Shown: positions 22,201-33,790, counted from the first letter of the stretch. The stretch is DNA of 64,000 nt from Sclerodactyla briareus (GCA_026419785.1 JAODTK010000743.1:130001-194000), one strand, 5' to 3'. Notes: generated from the letters alone by a model not told the origin. Translations and numbers: made by a program.

Positions 22201-23159
22201 AATATGCCTATCGAGTTTCGACAATAGTAGGCATGTTAGACTCGGCAGATGAGTTAGCCACTGGTAATGCAACACTATCCATTTGGTCGATCAGCCCTGT
22301 ACATTCCTCGAAGGACGCAGCCCAGCAGGCACTCAAATCAAACATGTCGTGGCAGCTATGTAGCCGTATGGGCCGACTGAGAGACTCCTGTTGTCGAGTA
22401 CCTCTTCATCGAGTCTCAATGGTGCTGGAACTTCGATCACGACGCAATGTCACACGCCATTTGCCTATCTCTCAGGGTATTTGCAACGGTAAGTACTCCT
22501 TAAGAAAGTGCCCAGTCGCCAGACGATGCCGTTTGAGGAAGAGGCCTTGTAGTCTCCAAAGCAACTGATCAAGCGGGTCATTATGAACTGCGGCAACATA
22601 ACGATCTTTCAGTTGGCTAACAGCAAACCTATTGAAGCCTGATGTAGCTTTCTTCGGGGTTCTGAATGCCGAAAAGTGATAACCAGCAGGCTGTGATCTG
22701 TCGTGAGAAAACTGGATCTCATGAATACCTTTTGCAGTTCTTGATATCCTCTCGCCCCCCCCCCCCCACCACCCTCAATGATGAGTCAAGCAACCAAGTT
22801 CTCATTACAATACAGGTAGACTGGATCCAGGAAACAAATTGCGACGAGCCACCTCTAATTGAGCTGGGGCGACCAGTGCGGAGAGTTGGAAGATGATTCG
22901 GCACCACCAGCACAGTGTCTCAACAATAAACGTATAGGTTTTTTTTTCTTTCTAGACTGGGAGTTTTCGAGGAACCCGGTCCTTTAAGGGCGCGATGCCC
23001 CATGATGTGCGGTAAATGTTGCATATGTGACACACGTTCGTCGAACTGCCAGGGTATCCCTATTCACCGTTGAAACCAATAGAATTATAATAGAAATAAT
23101 CGATTATTTTCTTCAAAATATGTCTGCACTGATCGTTTCAGCCATATTCTCACTTACCG

Positions 23160-23250
23160 TTAACAATATTAGGATAATAGTAATAATAATACTAATACTA
23201 ATACCAATACTGATATCAATAATAATAATAATAATAAAAATAAAAATGAA

Positions 23251-23289
<39 letters not shown>

Positions 23290-23330
23290 TATAATAATAA
23301 CAATAATAATAATAGTAAATACTATTGAAA
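23160..23330. repeat. AAT/ATT-rich microsatellite
   Basis: Imperfect (ata)n / (aat)n tract, nearly pure at 23,215-23,310. Both strands are open across it and give poly-isoleucine peptides, which are artefacts. Confidence 0.95.
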
Positions 23331-23451
23331 ATAGTGTCACCTAATAGTCCATTAGCGTTGTAGGCCTACAGAAACGAACCTCATTAACGGCCCCGTAGAA
23401 CAGCGCCTTTCCAAATCGATGCTTGCGCTGCTGATGTTCTTAGAAAATAAT

Positions 23452-23836
23452 TCATAGCACTATATTTTTTCTCATAACATTATTGACACGAATGGTTTTC
23501 ATGCAATAGTCGGTACTCATTCGCAATTTCATCCCCGTTCGACGAATCTCAGCGGTCGGGCACAGTCCATTCAAATAATAGCATTCGATATATGCACTAC
23601 AGCGACAAGTTATGTACCCCGCCTCCGAAAGGGAGGTAGTGAGAACCATCTGTATATGACCAATATAACGCACCACAGTCAGAAGGTGCTTCACATCGAA
23701 TGCATCCACGCCTACCAAAGATAACGTCGTGCTCAATTACACTAGTATAAATACATTCCGAAGCAAGGCTACCCTCACAGAGGAAGACTGTAGTAGAAGC
23801 AGTGATGAGCAGTATCACGAGAACCAATTTGAACAT
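23452..23836 (-). pseudogene. Cysteine-rich secreted/receptor ectodomain exon, copy A (signal peptide present, middle deleted)
   Basis: The reverse strand starts at M (23,836) with a classic signal peptide (MFKLVLVILLITAS, then a small-residue region). It continues through CIYTSVIEHDVIFGRRGCI and CEAPSDCGALYWSYTDGSHY. About 90 bp present in copy B are missing after SHYLPF. This shifts frame, and the downstream part (ITCRCSAYIECYYLNGLCPTAE) is read in a second frame to 23,452. The splice donor used in copy B (AAA|GTAAGT) is here changed to an ATGAGT-like sequence. The domain has many Cys, Tyr and aromatic residues and matches no family I can name. As it stands this copy encodes only a short secreted peptide, and it is probably a pseudogene. 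Confidence 0.5.
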
Positions 23837-24272
23837 GTTGCTCCAGAACCAACCCGACCAATGTAATGTCTTTTAAACTTGTCCGAACAACGACAAAACA
23901 AAGCATAAAGTTGCCGATAGGTCGTACGTTGAGCAAATTAATACTGACATGAAAAGACAAGGAGTGTTCAACAAACTGGGAACTAGGAAATTGCACTGGC
24001 CGCCAGCAGCGAACTACTGTCATGTTCCCCAATAGATACATACGGTAAGTATTATAATGATATCATTTCCTATGTTTCCGGGAAAACGAGGAAGTAGGAT
24101 CGATGTTCAGTTACTGCTACTTTTCCCATGGCTACAACATTTAGAAAAGCAGTATATATTAGAATAAACCAAGTATCAAGCCCAAACTCAACAAATTCAA
24201 ATTTATGTTGATTAATGGCTTGAAACGGGTGCGTGGGGCCTGCCTAGAGCGACGGCAGCGGTGGGAAGTGGC

Positions 24273-24288
24273 GGGGGGGGGGGGGGGT
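24273..24288 (+). repeat. Poly-G tract expanded relative to paralogue
   Basis: A run of 16 G where copy B has five (near 42,766) within the shared 'gtggcggggg...ttgt' context. This shows a homopolymer expansion, or a base-calling artefact, since the duplication. Confidence 0.8.
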
Positions 24289-24654
24289 TGTCACATTATC
24301 GTTAAAGTGGCTCTCTCGAAGAAAGAAGGAAGATGAACCGTCGGGTAATATGAGTACTGAATATTAATGATATTTTAGCTGTTCTTCGTAAATGTAAGTC
24401 GCATGATGGCAATGAACCAATTAATGATGATGGGTACAGAATGTCATAACAAGAACATGAATACAACAAAATTTGCTAAGGTTCAACAGGTGACGTCTCT
24501 GTCTCTGTTCTTGTATTTTCCTCTCCCCGATGCTGGTCCATCTCGACACCAGTGTCGAGAGTCGTCCGGGGACAGTTCGATCTATATTTGCTCCACGTGT
24601 GGAGGACATCACCTTATCGAAATTCTTTCAATGTGTCTTTATAACCCTATGGTT

Positions 24655-25260
24655 CCCGACAACAAGTTCTCGACGAAAGTTTACGTCTCAATTTTTGGCT
24701 ATTGCTAACGCTAGGCCCCATCCTGATTTGGTGTGTGAACACTGCTTCCTGTGCAACCTACTCGTCAGACGATCTGCTTGGGATTAGAGGGGATTTAGCC
24801 CCTGTCAACAATCATCAGCGAATTAGACCATTCACCCCTAAAGAATGCAGCACCTTGAACGAGATGGGCATCGCCAGGCGAACAAAGCAAGGAAATCGCG
24901 GCGAGTTGCGCGGCGAGTTGCGCTGTGACTCGCGGAATGATCCTATTATTACCAGTATTATAACTACCCTCCAGGTATACAATTATCTTCCGAAACCTCG
25001 AGTGACGTGTGTTGGGGTGGCTTATGCGTCGTTTTTATGTTCCTCACTAGAGCTACTGACGCAGATCGTTAACATTTCGAATCATGTTGAATATTTTGTC
25101 AAAACTCCTGCACATGCTGTATTCAAACTTTTCGCAATTCGTCGCCCCACCCTCAGCAAAGAACAGGCTAACACATGCAGTTGCATAAAGATGAAAGATG
25201 CTGCCAGGTTCCTGGAGTATATATAACGTATACACAACTGGCTTCCGGCAACTTGTGTAG
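24655..25260 (+). promoter_or_regulatory. Conserved upstream flank with TATA-like motif, copy A
   Basis: This block occurs three times (here, 43,097-43,900 and 50,833-51,645). Near its end all three share a TATA-like core on the plus strand, GGAGTATATATAacg here at about 25,215. It is followed at 30-40 bp by 'cttccggcaacttgtgtagg'. A TATA box plus a conserved downstream segment is promoter-like, but no transcript evidence exists and the gene it might drive is unknown. The 174-codon ORF across the block is not kept open in the other two copies. Confidence 0.3.
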
Positions 25261-25325
25261 GAACTAACACATCGTAATGGACATGCCTTTAATCTAATTA
25301 TTTCCAGAACGATCGATTATTTGAC

Positions 25326-25655
25326 TACTGCTGTAAACGTTTTATGGGGTGTAGTTTCCGCATGACTTTCGCGAGCCATTCTCTCAATTTGCATCCATCA
25401 ATAATTCATGTGTTCCTGTTCGCGAATACAACTCGGTTTTCGGGCGGTTGCTCGACGAGCGTGCACCTTTGAGAACTCCACTCTTATCCTTTCGACCAGT
25501 GGTCCCCTTGTTTGCAGATTAAGTAAAGGAGGCGAAGCATCCACACGCAGCTCACGGCATCTCCAGAATCAGTAACCTTCGGAAAAAAACCTAGATCAAG
25601 GGTCGGCCGAGCGACCTGTAAATGCGTTCGTACCCTCTGACCTATCGATTACTGT
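25326..25655. other. Anonymous DNA between duplication copy A and LINE fragment
   Basis: No motif, repeat or exon recognised. Confidence 0.4.
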
Positions 25656-25659
25656 AATA

Positions 25660-26135
25660 GTCTCCATATTAACTAATGCACGAGTCTCATTATATGCGTC
25701 TACAGAAAATCCAGGACTCTGCAGCACGTCTCGTCTCGCGATCGAAGAATCTCCATCATATTTTACCGGTTTTACGATCTTCGCACAGATACCTGTTACT
25801 AGAAGGATTGAATTTAAAGTTATTGTTTTCACAGAGCCAGGAGAAGTCCAGTCCCGAAGTACATCTTTCACCTCATCACACCCAGGCAGGCTTGCTTCTG
25901 GTCCATTTCCTCGTACGAGTTATGGTGACTGCGTCTTCTCCGTAGCTGTCCCACCATTCTGAACTATCTCCCACATGGAATAAGTATTTCTGCAAGTCCA
26001 CCAAAACGAAACTCGAACCATATTTATTACTACAGTATCGTTTTTTTTTTTTGTAAAGCGCTTGGAAGCACTCTCAGGCGTTAATTATTATTGTGGGCGC
26101 TTTATAGGTGTTATTTATTATTATTCATTATTATC
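25660..26135 (+). mobile_element. CR1/L2-type LINE 3' end
   Basis: The plus strand encodes YMRLQKIQDSAARLVSRSK followed by HHILPVLRSSH. This is the C-terminal block characteristic of CR1/L2-clade reverse transcriptases, with the usual spacing. The untranslated end holds 'tgtaaagcgcttgg' and 'gtgggcgctttatag', followed by an ATT-rich tail (26,105-26,135). This is the standard 3' structure of L2-like elements. The copy is strongly 5'-truncated and frame-disrupted. Confidence 0.8.
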
Positions 26136-26194
26136 TTTAAAACAAAATAACCTATGACACACTAGCTACTGTTAGTACAGAGGGTATTGGATGA

Positions 26195-26710
26195 TCAATG
26201 AAACTGCTCCGAGGAAATCTACAACGGGGAAGAAAAGGAAGTTCCCGTAGGCTAGTGTTCCACAATCTAAAAACATATCACACGAGGATTGAATGTGAGT
26301 CACAGCTTATAGATACTATTCAAGATCTGGTAAATTCTCTTGATAAGAACACTCACTTTGATATCGCCATTATGGATTTTTTGAACGCATTCGATGTCTA
26401 CCACGTGGGTATGGGATTAATAACCCTCCTTTGATCTGGATCTCAAACCTTTCGAAATCACGCATACAAAGAGTTGTGGACACTGGTGAGGTCAGAATGG
26501 TCGAAGGTCAGCTCAGGTTTTCCTCAAGGTACAGTATTAGGGCCACTTATGTTCCTACTGTTTGTAACTGACCTTCCTACCAATGTTAGTTCTGGTGTTC
26601 GCTTGTTTGCTGATGATTGCATTATGTACCGGGGGATGACAAGTGAAGGTGACTATTCACTTCTCACACTTTTCCTATTTGTTCCAAACATCATCGCCAG
26701 TCTACACACT
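26195..26710 (+). mobile_element. LINE reverse transcriptase fragment (palm motifs A-C)
   Basis: The first open frame has ESQLIDTIQDLVNSL and FDIAIMDFLNAFDV (motif A, with the first catalytic Asp). After a frameshift the second has SGFPQGTVLGPLMFLLF (motif B) and SSGVRLFADDCIMYR (motif C, FADD). Both catalytic motifs are intact, but the frame change near 26,430 and missing ends make it non-functional. It differs from the LINE at 29-32 kb (which has [11 protein letters not shown]), so it is a second family, possibly the same one as the 3' end just upstream. Confidence 0.85.
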
Positions 26711-26719
26711 CCCCATAAG

Positions 26720-28080
26720 AATTCTGCATATCAAGAAGAAGCACCCAGGAACCACCACAAAACAAGGGCCTAATAGAGTTTCAAAAGAATCCCCACCTGA
26801 AGCGCAATGTCAAGAGTTATCTAAGGATCCTAGCGATGAGAAATGTCAACCCCACATTACATGACATCAGTGATATGCTTGATCAACATTACATCTTATT
26901 ACAAAACATTATTCCGTTCTCACTTTAGTGCTAAACCATATTTCGAGGTACAATACAGTTGTGACAGATGGACCCTATCTGCCGCAGGCCCCCAGTTGGA
27001 GCGTACAGGCGCACATTGTGTCTGTCTATATTACAGGCTGTGAGCAGTAGGCGTAACCTGCATGGAAGAGGTATATACGCGCAGGATAGACAATACAGTA
27101 AATTATACCTCTTTCAATGCATAACATTCGATTTCATGCAAATGTTCTCTCCTATAAAGTTGTTCTAACAGTTACAGAGGGCTCAGTTTGGGTATATAAC
27201 ACAAGAGCTATCTCACTTTATTACGATAAATTGTTCCTATTTCGAGCTGATCGATCACCACAACCCCATATTCCTTGGCTTGGATACAGGTGGGGATGTC
27301 AGCCCTTTGATCGGTGTCCTGAAGGAAATTACCCCAATTTCAAACCAGACTATTATAACAACAGTTCATCCTTGTTAGCTTCATTCTTGAACTGGGTATT
27401 GGCATACCGCAGGTGACAAGGCTCATATGCACAGGTAGTCCTTTATTAATTGCGCCATATAGCCTCCAATTTCGGAATAACAAAACGTGGCATTATTCTA
27501 ACATAATTACAAAGTTGAACGATTCAGCAGCGAGATCATGGGCAAAATACAAGACGAAGGGTTGGAGTAACTAAAATATTTGACATACATTATTCGCCCT
27601 GGATGAATCACAATCATCGGACTCGCTAAGAGGAGGTAGCTACCATATAACACTCATTCCAAATCTACATATTCTTCGAAATAGGCTGACACAAACGGGT
27701 TATCGTTAAAATAGGTACTCAGTTTAGCAGAGGCAAGAAGCATAACCAGGAAACCACAAAGCATAGTAATTGCTTGACCGATCCCGAGCTGATCAAGCTG
27801 AGCATTGTCAACTTAACGTGTTTACAGACTGAATTTCATTAGTGTCATATCGTCCCAAGAACAAATCTCCAACATTGAAACTGGGGACCCCTTCGCTTAC
27901 GTATTGCTCGTCCTTCTCTAATTTGCATCTTCACATTGATTTGTCATTTATGGAGCCATGTCGCACTCCGCAAACGCATCCGTAATTAATTCGGGAGGTG
28001 CGGATTCAGGGTGGAGCTATGAACGTGAAAATCTCAGTTCTTCGGAAGAAAAACACTGTTTGGTGAGTCTAAAAGGGCAA
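26720..28080. repeat. Duplicated segment, partner of 34.7-36.4 kb
   Basis: Ordered direct matches. 'agggcctaatag' and 'tcaaaagaatc' near 26,765 match near 34,740. 'ccttggcttggatacag' near 27,272 matches near 34,832. 'aaagttgaacgattca' near 27,511 matches near 35,089. 'tctccaacattgaaactgggg' near 27,867 matches near 36,160. 'gagccatgtcgcactccgc' near 27,953 matches near 36,250. The final block also matches 6.1 kb, so part of the unit is present three times. An extra ~400 bp (about 26,850-27,250) is inserted here relative to 34.8 kb. Confidence 0.65.
27258..27373 (+). pseudogene. Fragment of the conserved C-terminal exon seen at 34.7 kb
   Basis: The plus strand reads NPIFLGLDTGGDVSPLIGV and then KEITPI to a stop. 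It aligns with DPTFPGLNTEKNANPLVGV and KETNPF at 34.8 kb, and the two stop codons fall at the same aligned place (both followed by 'agct'). The upstream part is separated by an insertion. Shared peptide and stop position suggest an ancient coding exon. Confidence 0.35.
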
Positions 28081-29310
28081 CAAGAGGGCGATCCCGGAGC
28101 TGCATGATCTCATCGGCATCACTGAATTCAGTCATTCGAATCCACACATATTTGTATTTGTATCACCGGTATCTCCCCTCTTTCTTTCTGATTTCAACAT
28201 CATTCACCTGCTTCTCGCCGGACAACGCTCATGGTATCAGCGCAAGTTACTCTCTCAGCCCGTCATTGCTGAGGTATCTAAAAATCACTATTCATTAATC
28301 CAATCTACGTCACAATAGCAAAATGACATCCACGGACGTCAATAGGTGAAAACAAGAGCTAAACCTGTACGAAGTCAATATGGTTGTCTTTCTTGACATC
28401 GCATTTAATTTCAACAAGCTAAAATGGTTCCATCTTTTTTGTGTGCAAAACATTGCAACACACATGCTATGAAAAGAGAATATATTGACTACAAACGTTG
28501 AGGATGAGTTCTTCAGTGTGTAGTGAATTAGCACAGCACTGATGTAACAGCGAATCCATGAATTGTTTGTGGGCGTCGTTGTTCTGTTCGTACTGCTCAA
28601 TCTGTGCCAGTGTCCTGCGAAGTAAACGGATCCGTCATTGGAACATACTGTGGAATAAGTATTTCTGTTGATGCCCCGATCACAGTTTGAATAATAATAT
28701 TTATTATATATGTTATAATATTATCACATCATGACAGTTGGAGCCTTACAGAGTACCGTGTGATAGAGCGCTGCAGTTTTGCATGCTGTGCTGTCAGCTC
28801 TCTCGAGGAATAACACTGAATGAGGCAGCACAACACATTTACACCTGATGTATATCCGCCCGGTGTTCCGCTTCCCAAAAATAGACCCGTATTGTTTTCT
28901 CTTCTTGGCCTGATTGGGGGTTTAGGCTTCTTAGTTGGACCCATTCTGCATTCTGCCTTTATCTAAAAGAATACATTCGTTTACAACTTTACGTGAATCT
29001 GGCTATATTCTCATGTATTGTATCTTCACAATATTCCCTGTCTATTACGATATGGGATCATCCAGTGACAGTATGTCTGAAAGTGTCTGCTAACTTGTCA
29101 GGTAATCTAGAGATTCCACGGTGGGTTGGCTGTTAGATTAAAAACGGAGGTTGTTATACCTTCTGAAAAAAGGAGGAGGTAGGCCAAACAGAGGGTTGCC
29201 CTACGCTCTAATCCTGATTAATCATGACGGAATGGTAACCACCCAGGTGAAGTGGGCCTGTTTGGTGTGTACGTCAATGTACGATACGGTGATAGGAGTG
29301 TGCCACATCA
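28081..29310. other. Anonymous DNA, no gene recognised
   Basis: Open frames at 28,310-28,600 and 28,729-28,944 on the reverse strand have no recognisable motif. An ATT/TATA-rich patch lies at 28,690-28,725. Confidence 0.45.
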
Positions 29311-29318
29311 ATTTATGT

Positions 29319-31790
29319 GTTTAGTTTAGTTTAGTGAATAAGGGTCAGGAAGGACATAATCTTCATAAACGACCCCGGAGCCACAACATCCCAGGAAAGA
29401 AAAATGAACCAAACCACTAAATAATTCGCCCGTGATTCCTGAAAAATAAATCAAGACTGTTCTTGAACGCATTCACACTCTGAGAGCGAACAACATTTTC
29501 AGGAAGACAATTCCACTCATTGATCACTCTCTGCGAGAAGAAATATTTACGAATGTCCAATCGAAGCGCCTGCCACGAAGCTTGAGACAGTGGCCTCTAT
29601 TTGCAGTAACATTGGAAAAGTAGTGGAAGGACAGGCCATCGAGTCCATGGACAATTTTGAAAACCTGGATCAAGTCACCCCGAATTCGCCTCAGCTCCAT
29701 GGTAGTTAGACCGAGACGCCTTAATCTTTCCTCGTAGGATAAATTTTTCAGACAGTGAATCATTCTAGTTGCCCTACGCTGAACGTTTTCAATTACCTGC
29801 TTGTCTCTCGCAAAGTAGGGATTCCACACTTGTACAGAATACTCTAGGTGCAATCTCACCAGTTGCTTGAACAGCCTGACAACAATATCATTATCAAGGA
29901 AACTGAAGTGACGTCTAATCAAGCCAAGAATCCAATACCTCTTCTAGCAGCTTCGGCACGCTGCTTGGAAGGTTTCAAAGAAGAATCAAAACAAACCCAA
30001 GATCTTTTTCTGAAATCACCTCCTGAATATTTTGGCCATTTAACTTGAAGGAAGCGTTGCGATTGTGAAAACCAACATGCATAACTTTGCACTTGTCAAC
30101 ATTGAAAAACATTGCCAGTCGGAAGACCATTTGGAAATTATATCCAAATCCCTTTGAACAATTGCAGCATCATCATTCGAAATCGTCTGCGAACTTCTAA
30201 ACCCTGGAATGAACAGAACCTTCAAAATCGTCTATATACGCCAGGAAGAGTAACGGCCCGAGAACCGATCCCTGGGGAAACACCACTAGTGACCTTTGCC
30301 AAGAAGACGACAGCCCATTAATGACAACTCGTTGCCTATTATGAAGCCACTCACGAATCCACTTGAGGACATTCCCCTCAATGCCAAAGCTCTCCAACTT
30401 GAGGAAGAGACGCGAGCATGAGGAACCTTGTCAAAAGCTTCCTGAAAGTCCAGGAAACAATTATATCAACAGCATTGCCGTTGTCAACAGAACATGTAAA
30501 CATCTTCCATAAATTCCAAGAGATTAGTCAAACACGAACGATTTTTCCTAAACCCTGCTGAGAATCCCGAATCCGACTATGCTCTTGAATATTCAACCAT
30601 ATGATCCCGAATGGCTGATTCCATTACCTTGCAGACAACACTAATAAGACTGGCTGGCCTGTAATTACAAGAAGAGACAGTTACATTTTTTGAAAATAGA
30701 GAGAAACATTTGCTCTCCTCCAATCATCCGGAACAATACCTTCTTGTCGAGTCTTATGAAATTAATGCTCGTGGAAACAGACACTCATCGGCAAAGGATT
30801 TTAATAAGAAAGGAAAAACTCCGTCAGGACCAGGAGCTTATCACTTTTGAGCTTCTGCAGTTTCTCCTTTACTAAACCAGGCGAACACACCATATTACCA
30901 ATACTATGCGGATATACCCGACATCTAGGTCACCAAAATTATCCAAGTTCTCATGAGTAAAAAACAGACGAGAAATAATCATTAAGGACCTTAGTCATCT
31001 CCTGGCTATCGTTGATTGTATTACCCGAGTGGAATTATAAAAGGAACAATGCTGTCCTGACTTTCTGCTTCCCCCTCAAAAAGAGAAAAAGGCACGAGGA
31101 TTCTCTTTGATACTAGAGGCAATCTGCCTCAAAATATATTGTTTAGCACCAGAAACTTAACGCCGGACAAGCTTTTGCTGAACGTTGAAATGCTCTAGAT
31201 CAGTCACGGACCCAGAAGAACGATAGTAAAGTCGCCATAAGGTCGCTTACATTGGACGGCCAGGATAACTTACTTTCTATCAGAAGGCCTCTTGTTCTTA
31301 CTGCGACGTTTCCTTCAAGGAACGTTAAAATTTATAAATCGTTAACCATTTCTTCAATGAAACCATTCCAGGTCAACAGCATTGTTCCTATCTAACAATG
31401 TTATCCAATAAAACTTTGCTAAAAAAACCTGGGCAAATGCCATTTCCACACGGCCTTCCGAAACAGGGAACAAGCTATACACTCGGGGGGGATATGGACA
31501 GAACAAGACACATTGAAAGCTAAAATATCGTGACACTTGCACGAGATTCCCAGATTTCTACAGTATCTACAGAATGTGGATCAATGCGCAAAACTAAATC
31601 AAGATATTATGATTCGGGTAGGAAAATGTACATGCTGAGTGAAGAAAGGAAAACAATCCTGCGTGACATTGAAAAAGCCAGATCAATGACTGCCACTACT
31701 ACAGTACCAATTAGACCAAGAAATTCTGGAGAATTGAAATTACCCAGAAATAAATGTTACACTCACAGAAGACAGAAACTTCATTAAAGC
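29319..31790 (-). mobile_element. LINE (CR1/Jockey-type) with partial endonuclease and reverse transcriptase
   Basis: This is the best-preserved retrotransposon here, read right to left. The endonuclease end lies at 31,540-31,760 (FSRISWSNWYCSSGSH, NVTQDCF, TQHVHFPTR). The linker lies near 31,190-31,480 (ITLLDRNNAVDLEW, LWRLYYRSSGSVTDL), and SSIKENPRAFFSFF near 31,090. The RT blocks are GPDGVFPFLLKSFADE near 30,810, YRPASLISVVCKVMESAI near 30,630, [11 protein letters not shown] (motif A) near 30,420, and [19 protein letters not shown] (motif B) near 30,240. The C-terminal frame 29,524-29,922 is followed by FFSQRVINEWN near 29,510 and a stop near 29,424. The tail is CTAAA repeats at 29,321-29,335. 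There are many stops and frameshifts. The N-terminal endonuclease half may extend faintly to ~31,980. Confidence 0.85.
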
Positions 31791-32069
31791 ATGTCGGGAA
31801 GTGGAGAACGTTACACAACGCAACTAATAAAGAACTGGGGAATGTGTGTATTTATGTGTTGTGTTTAATAGCTTGCCTCTTCAATAGAATCAGTCCCACT
31901 TGTCCTTTTATATTTATTTCCCACCAGATAAAGGAATCCTAGCTATCAAAAACAGTGTCTAAGTGAGTGTCTCAATTATCGAATCAAGGAGCAAAAATAC
32001 TCTCGAGAATAATCATGTGTTATTGTTGCTCCAGTAGTGGGAAATAAATCTTCAAATTCGACTTCCGTA

Positions 32070-32560
32070 GGTTTCTCGAGTTGTTATCAATGGAAGTTCC
32101 TCTACTTGGCAAGGGGTCACCAGTTGTGTTCCCCAGGCCGTGAGAGCGGTCCATTTACTTTCTTGGCTATTTCAAACGACCCGATTATTCCGTGCATTCC
32201 AGTGTTAAAAAAAAATCGCGAACACGGAACCAAGCTGTATCGGGAAGTGACTTCGAATAACGATTTTGCAATTGTTCAGAGGGACTTCAAAACCGGAATC
32301 TCCCCATGGTATGTCCGATGGCAAATGTTCCTAACACCTATAATGCAAAGTGATGCATAACGGTTATCTCATAATAGCACCGCTTACTTTGAAGGGTAAA
32401 ATCAGAAGAAGATATCTTGCTGTGATTTTCGATTCTACGCGGAACTTTCTAAGCAGTGTGCGGAAGCTGCAAGGAAAGGTACCTGGATTCTCGGCTGAAT
32501 GAATTCAGTTTTCTTCATAGAGATATTGTTGTTAGGATGTTCAAACGGTTGGTAAGACCT
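32070..32560 (+). mobile_element. Second LINE fragment of the 29-32 kb family, opposite strand
   Basis: The plus strand encodes WKFLYLARGHQLCSPGR...GPFTFLAI, a degraded motif B region. It continues with NDFAIVQRDFKTG...WYVRWQ, which matches NDDAAIVQRDLDIISKW of the reverse-strand copy. LSKQCAEAARKG lies near 32,450, and the block matching SFLDNDIVVRLFKQLVR follows near 32,500. The same region is already present in the neighbouring copy, so this is a separate insertion, head-to-head with it. It is broken by stops. Confidence 0.75.
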
Positions 32561-33640
32561 CGACCTCGACACTTCGCAAATCACATTCATCATTCGATAA
32601 TAAGTTAAAAGGCAATCTATCGCTAAATACTCGGATTGACTTCAGTGATAGTTCCAGTCTCTATTTGTTTCCTCTTTTGTTAGATTGTTTATGTTTTGGG
32701 CCACTAGCTTCGATGAACATTTTTTGTCCAGGCAGTGGAGCAACACGTATAGTAAAATTGGGAATACGTAAGAAGAAAATGTTCCTGACTTGAATGTCAC
32801 GTAAAACAGTTAGAAAATCATGATAAATCGCCTCAATCTGGTTACACAGATGAATTGGCTGTTTTCGTCAAATTCTTAACGGAATTCCCGCAAGCTTGGG
32901 CAGTCAGTTCATACGTCCACCCTGTTCATCTGGAGGTAAACGAATGCTCACGCAGCCCCGTTACTCAGACGCTCCAGTTGAGAATCTGTGGAGCATGTCT
33001 GGCGCCATACCCATGGTGGGGTCAGCCCGCTGGGACTGCTTAGGGTGCCCTCTCAGTGAGTATTCGGTGGGCGTTTCGTCCATGCTCCACACCCCTTTCT
33101 GGAGCCTTTCAATCAAGTGTTTTTTTTCCTCTCTCTTACTAGGTAAGGACAGTGTTTAATTCATGTGAGGAGTCCTTTCTGCATAGGAGATTTCTCCCAG
33201 AACAACTCGTTCCAACTTAAAACGATCGGGTAAACTCCACAGTTACTCCACAGTTACCAGTACACTGACGTTGCATTTTGCTCTCGGGTTAAGGGAACTG
33301 TTAGAATAGACATTAAAGCGCAGTTGAATCGCATGGTCGACTCTAAAATCGCATTATGATGGGAAGACGTGTGATTTCTTACTTCCGACTTGCGTGAAGA
33401 CCGGTTAGTGAGGAGGCTCATGCCCGTCGTTACCACTTATACGAAATCAGTTTGTGACTTCGAATGTAATTTGACTACATCAAGCATTATTATGTGGGAT
33501 TTCAATTGATTTAATTGTTTATCGATTTTGGTTTATATGTTTATTGTTTACTGTGAGTTGCCATGCAATCTCACGGCTTATTCGTATTAGTAAATTATTT
33601 GCACCCATCCGATTCGATTGAAACAACTGGCTACAACTGT
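32561..33640. other. Anonymous DNA, no gene recognised
   Basis: Short plus-strand frames at 32,855-33,159 and a reverse frame at 33,254-33,436 contain no known motif. A T-rich run lies at 33,119-33,128. Confidence 0.45.
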
Positions 33641-33644
33641 TGAT

Positions 33645-33790
33645 GATCTTGCCCTGGACTGGGGCGGAGTGTTCTCAATATACATCAATGATTTTGCGAC
33701 TGTAATTGCATCCACTATCATGGTGCTTTCTGGTGATTGCATTTTCTACTGAACAACCAGTGGCTCGTCCCTGTTTGAAATATGGTTGCT
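33645..33790 (+). mobile_element. Degenerate reverse transcriptase fragment
   Basis: The plus strand reads LALDWGGVFSIYINDFATV and TIMVLSGDCIFY. This resembles the 'LGP..F.IYINDL' and 'FADDCI.Y' blocks of LINE reverse transcriptases at the usual spacing, with the catalytic AD replaced by SG. It is very short and degenerate. Origin from the family at 26.2 kb is possible. Confidence 0.4.

Larger units (their letters stand above)
22205..25325. repeat. Right part of segmental duplication, copy A (matches 39.0-43.8 kb)
   Basis: Ordered direct matches to copy B. 'tgcctatcgagtttcg' near 22,206 matches near 39,051. 'gatctgtcgtgagaaaactgg' near 22,696 matches near 39,619. 'attgagctggggcgac' near 22,857 matches near 40,227. 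The cysteine-rich exon at 23.5-23.84 kb matches 41.8-42.1 kb. 'ggcctgcctagagc' near 24,237 matches near 42,732. 'tatttccagaacgatcga' near 25,299 matches near 43,784. Similarity ends at about 25,320, close to where the satellite begins in copy B. A ~0.55 kb stretch of copy B (39.65-40.2 kb) has no partner here. The whole of 22.2-23.0 kb has no recognisable protein. Confidence 0.75.

Noticed and set aside
23027-23344. Isoleucine-rich ORFs on both strands
   Set aside because: Produced by the AAT/ATT microsatellite.
24702-25226. 174-codon plus-strand ORF, among the longest in the window
   Set aside because: The same segment at 43.1-43.7 kb and 50.9-51.5 kb is not open in this frame, and the peptide has no recognisable domain. 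The frame is not conserved, so it is unlikely to be coding.
29319-32560. 5' inversion of a single LINE by twin priming
   Set aside because: The plus-strand fragment encodes RT parts already present in the reverse-strand copy, so it is not the missing upstream segment.
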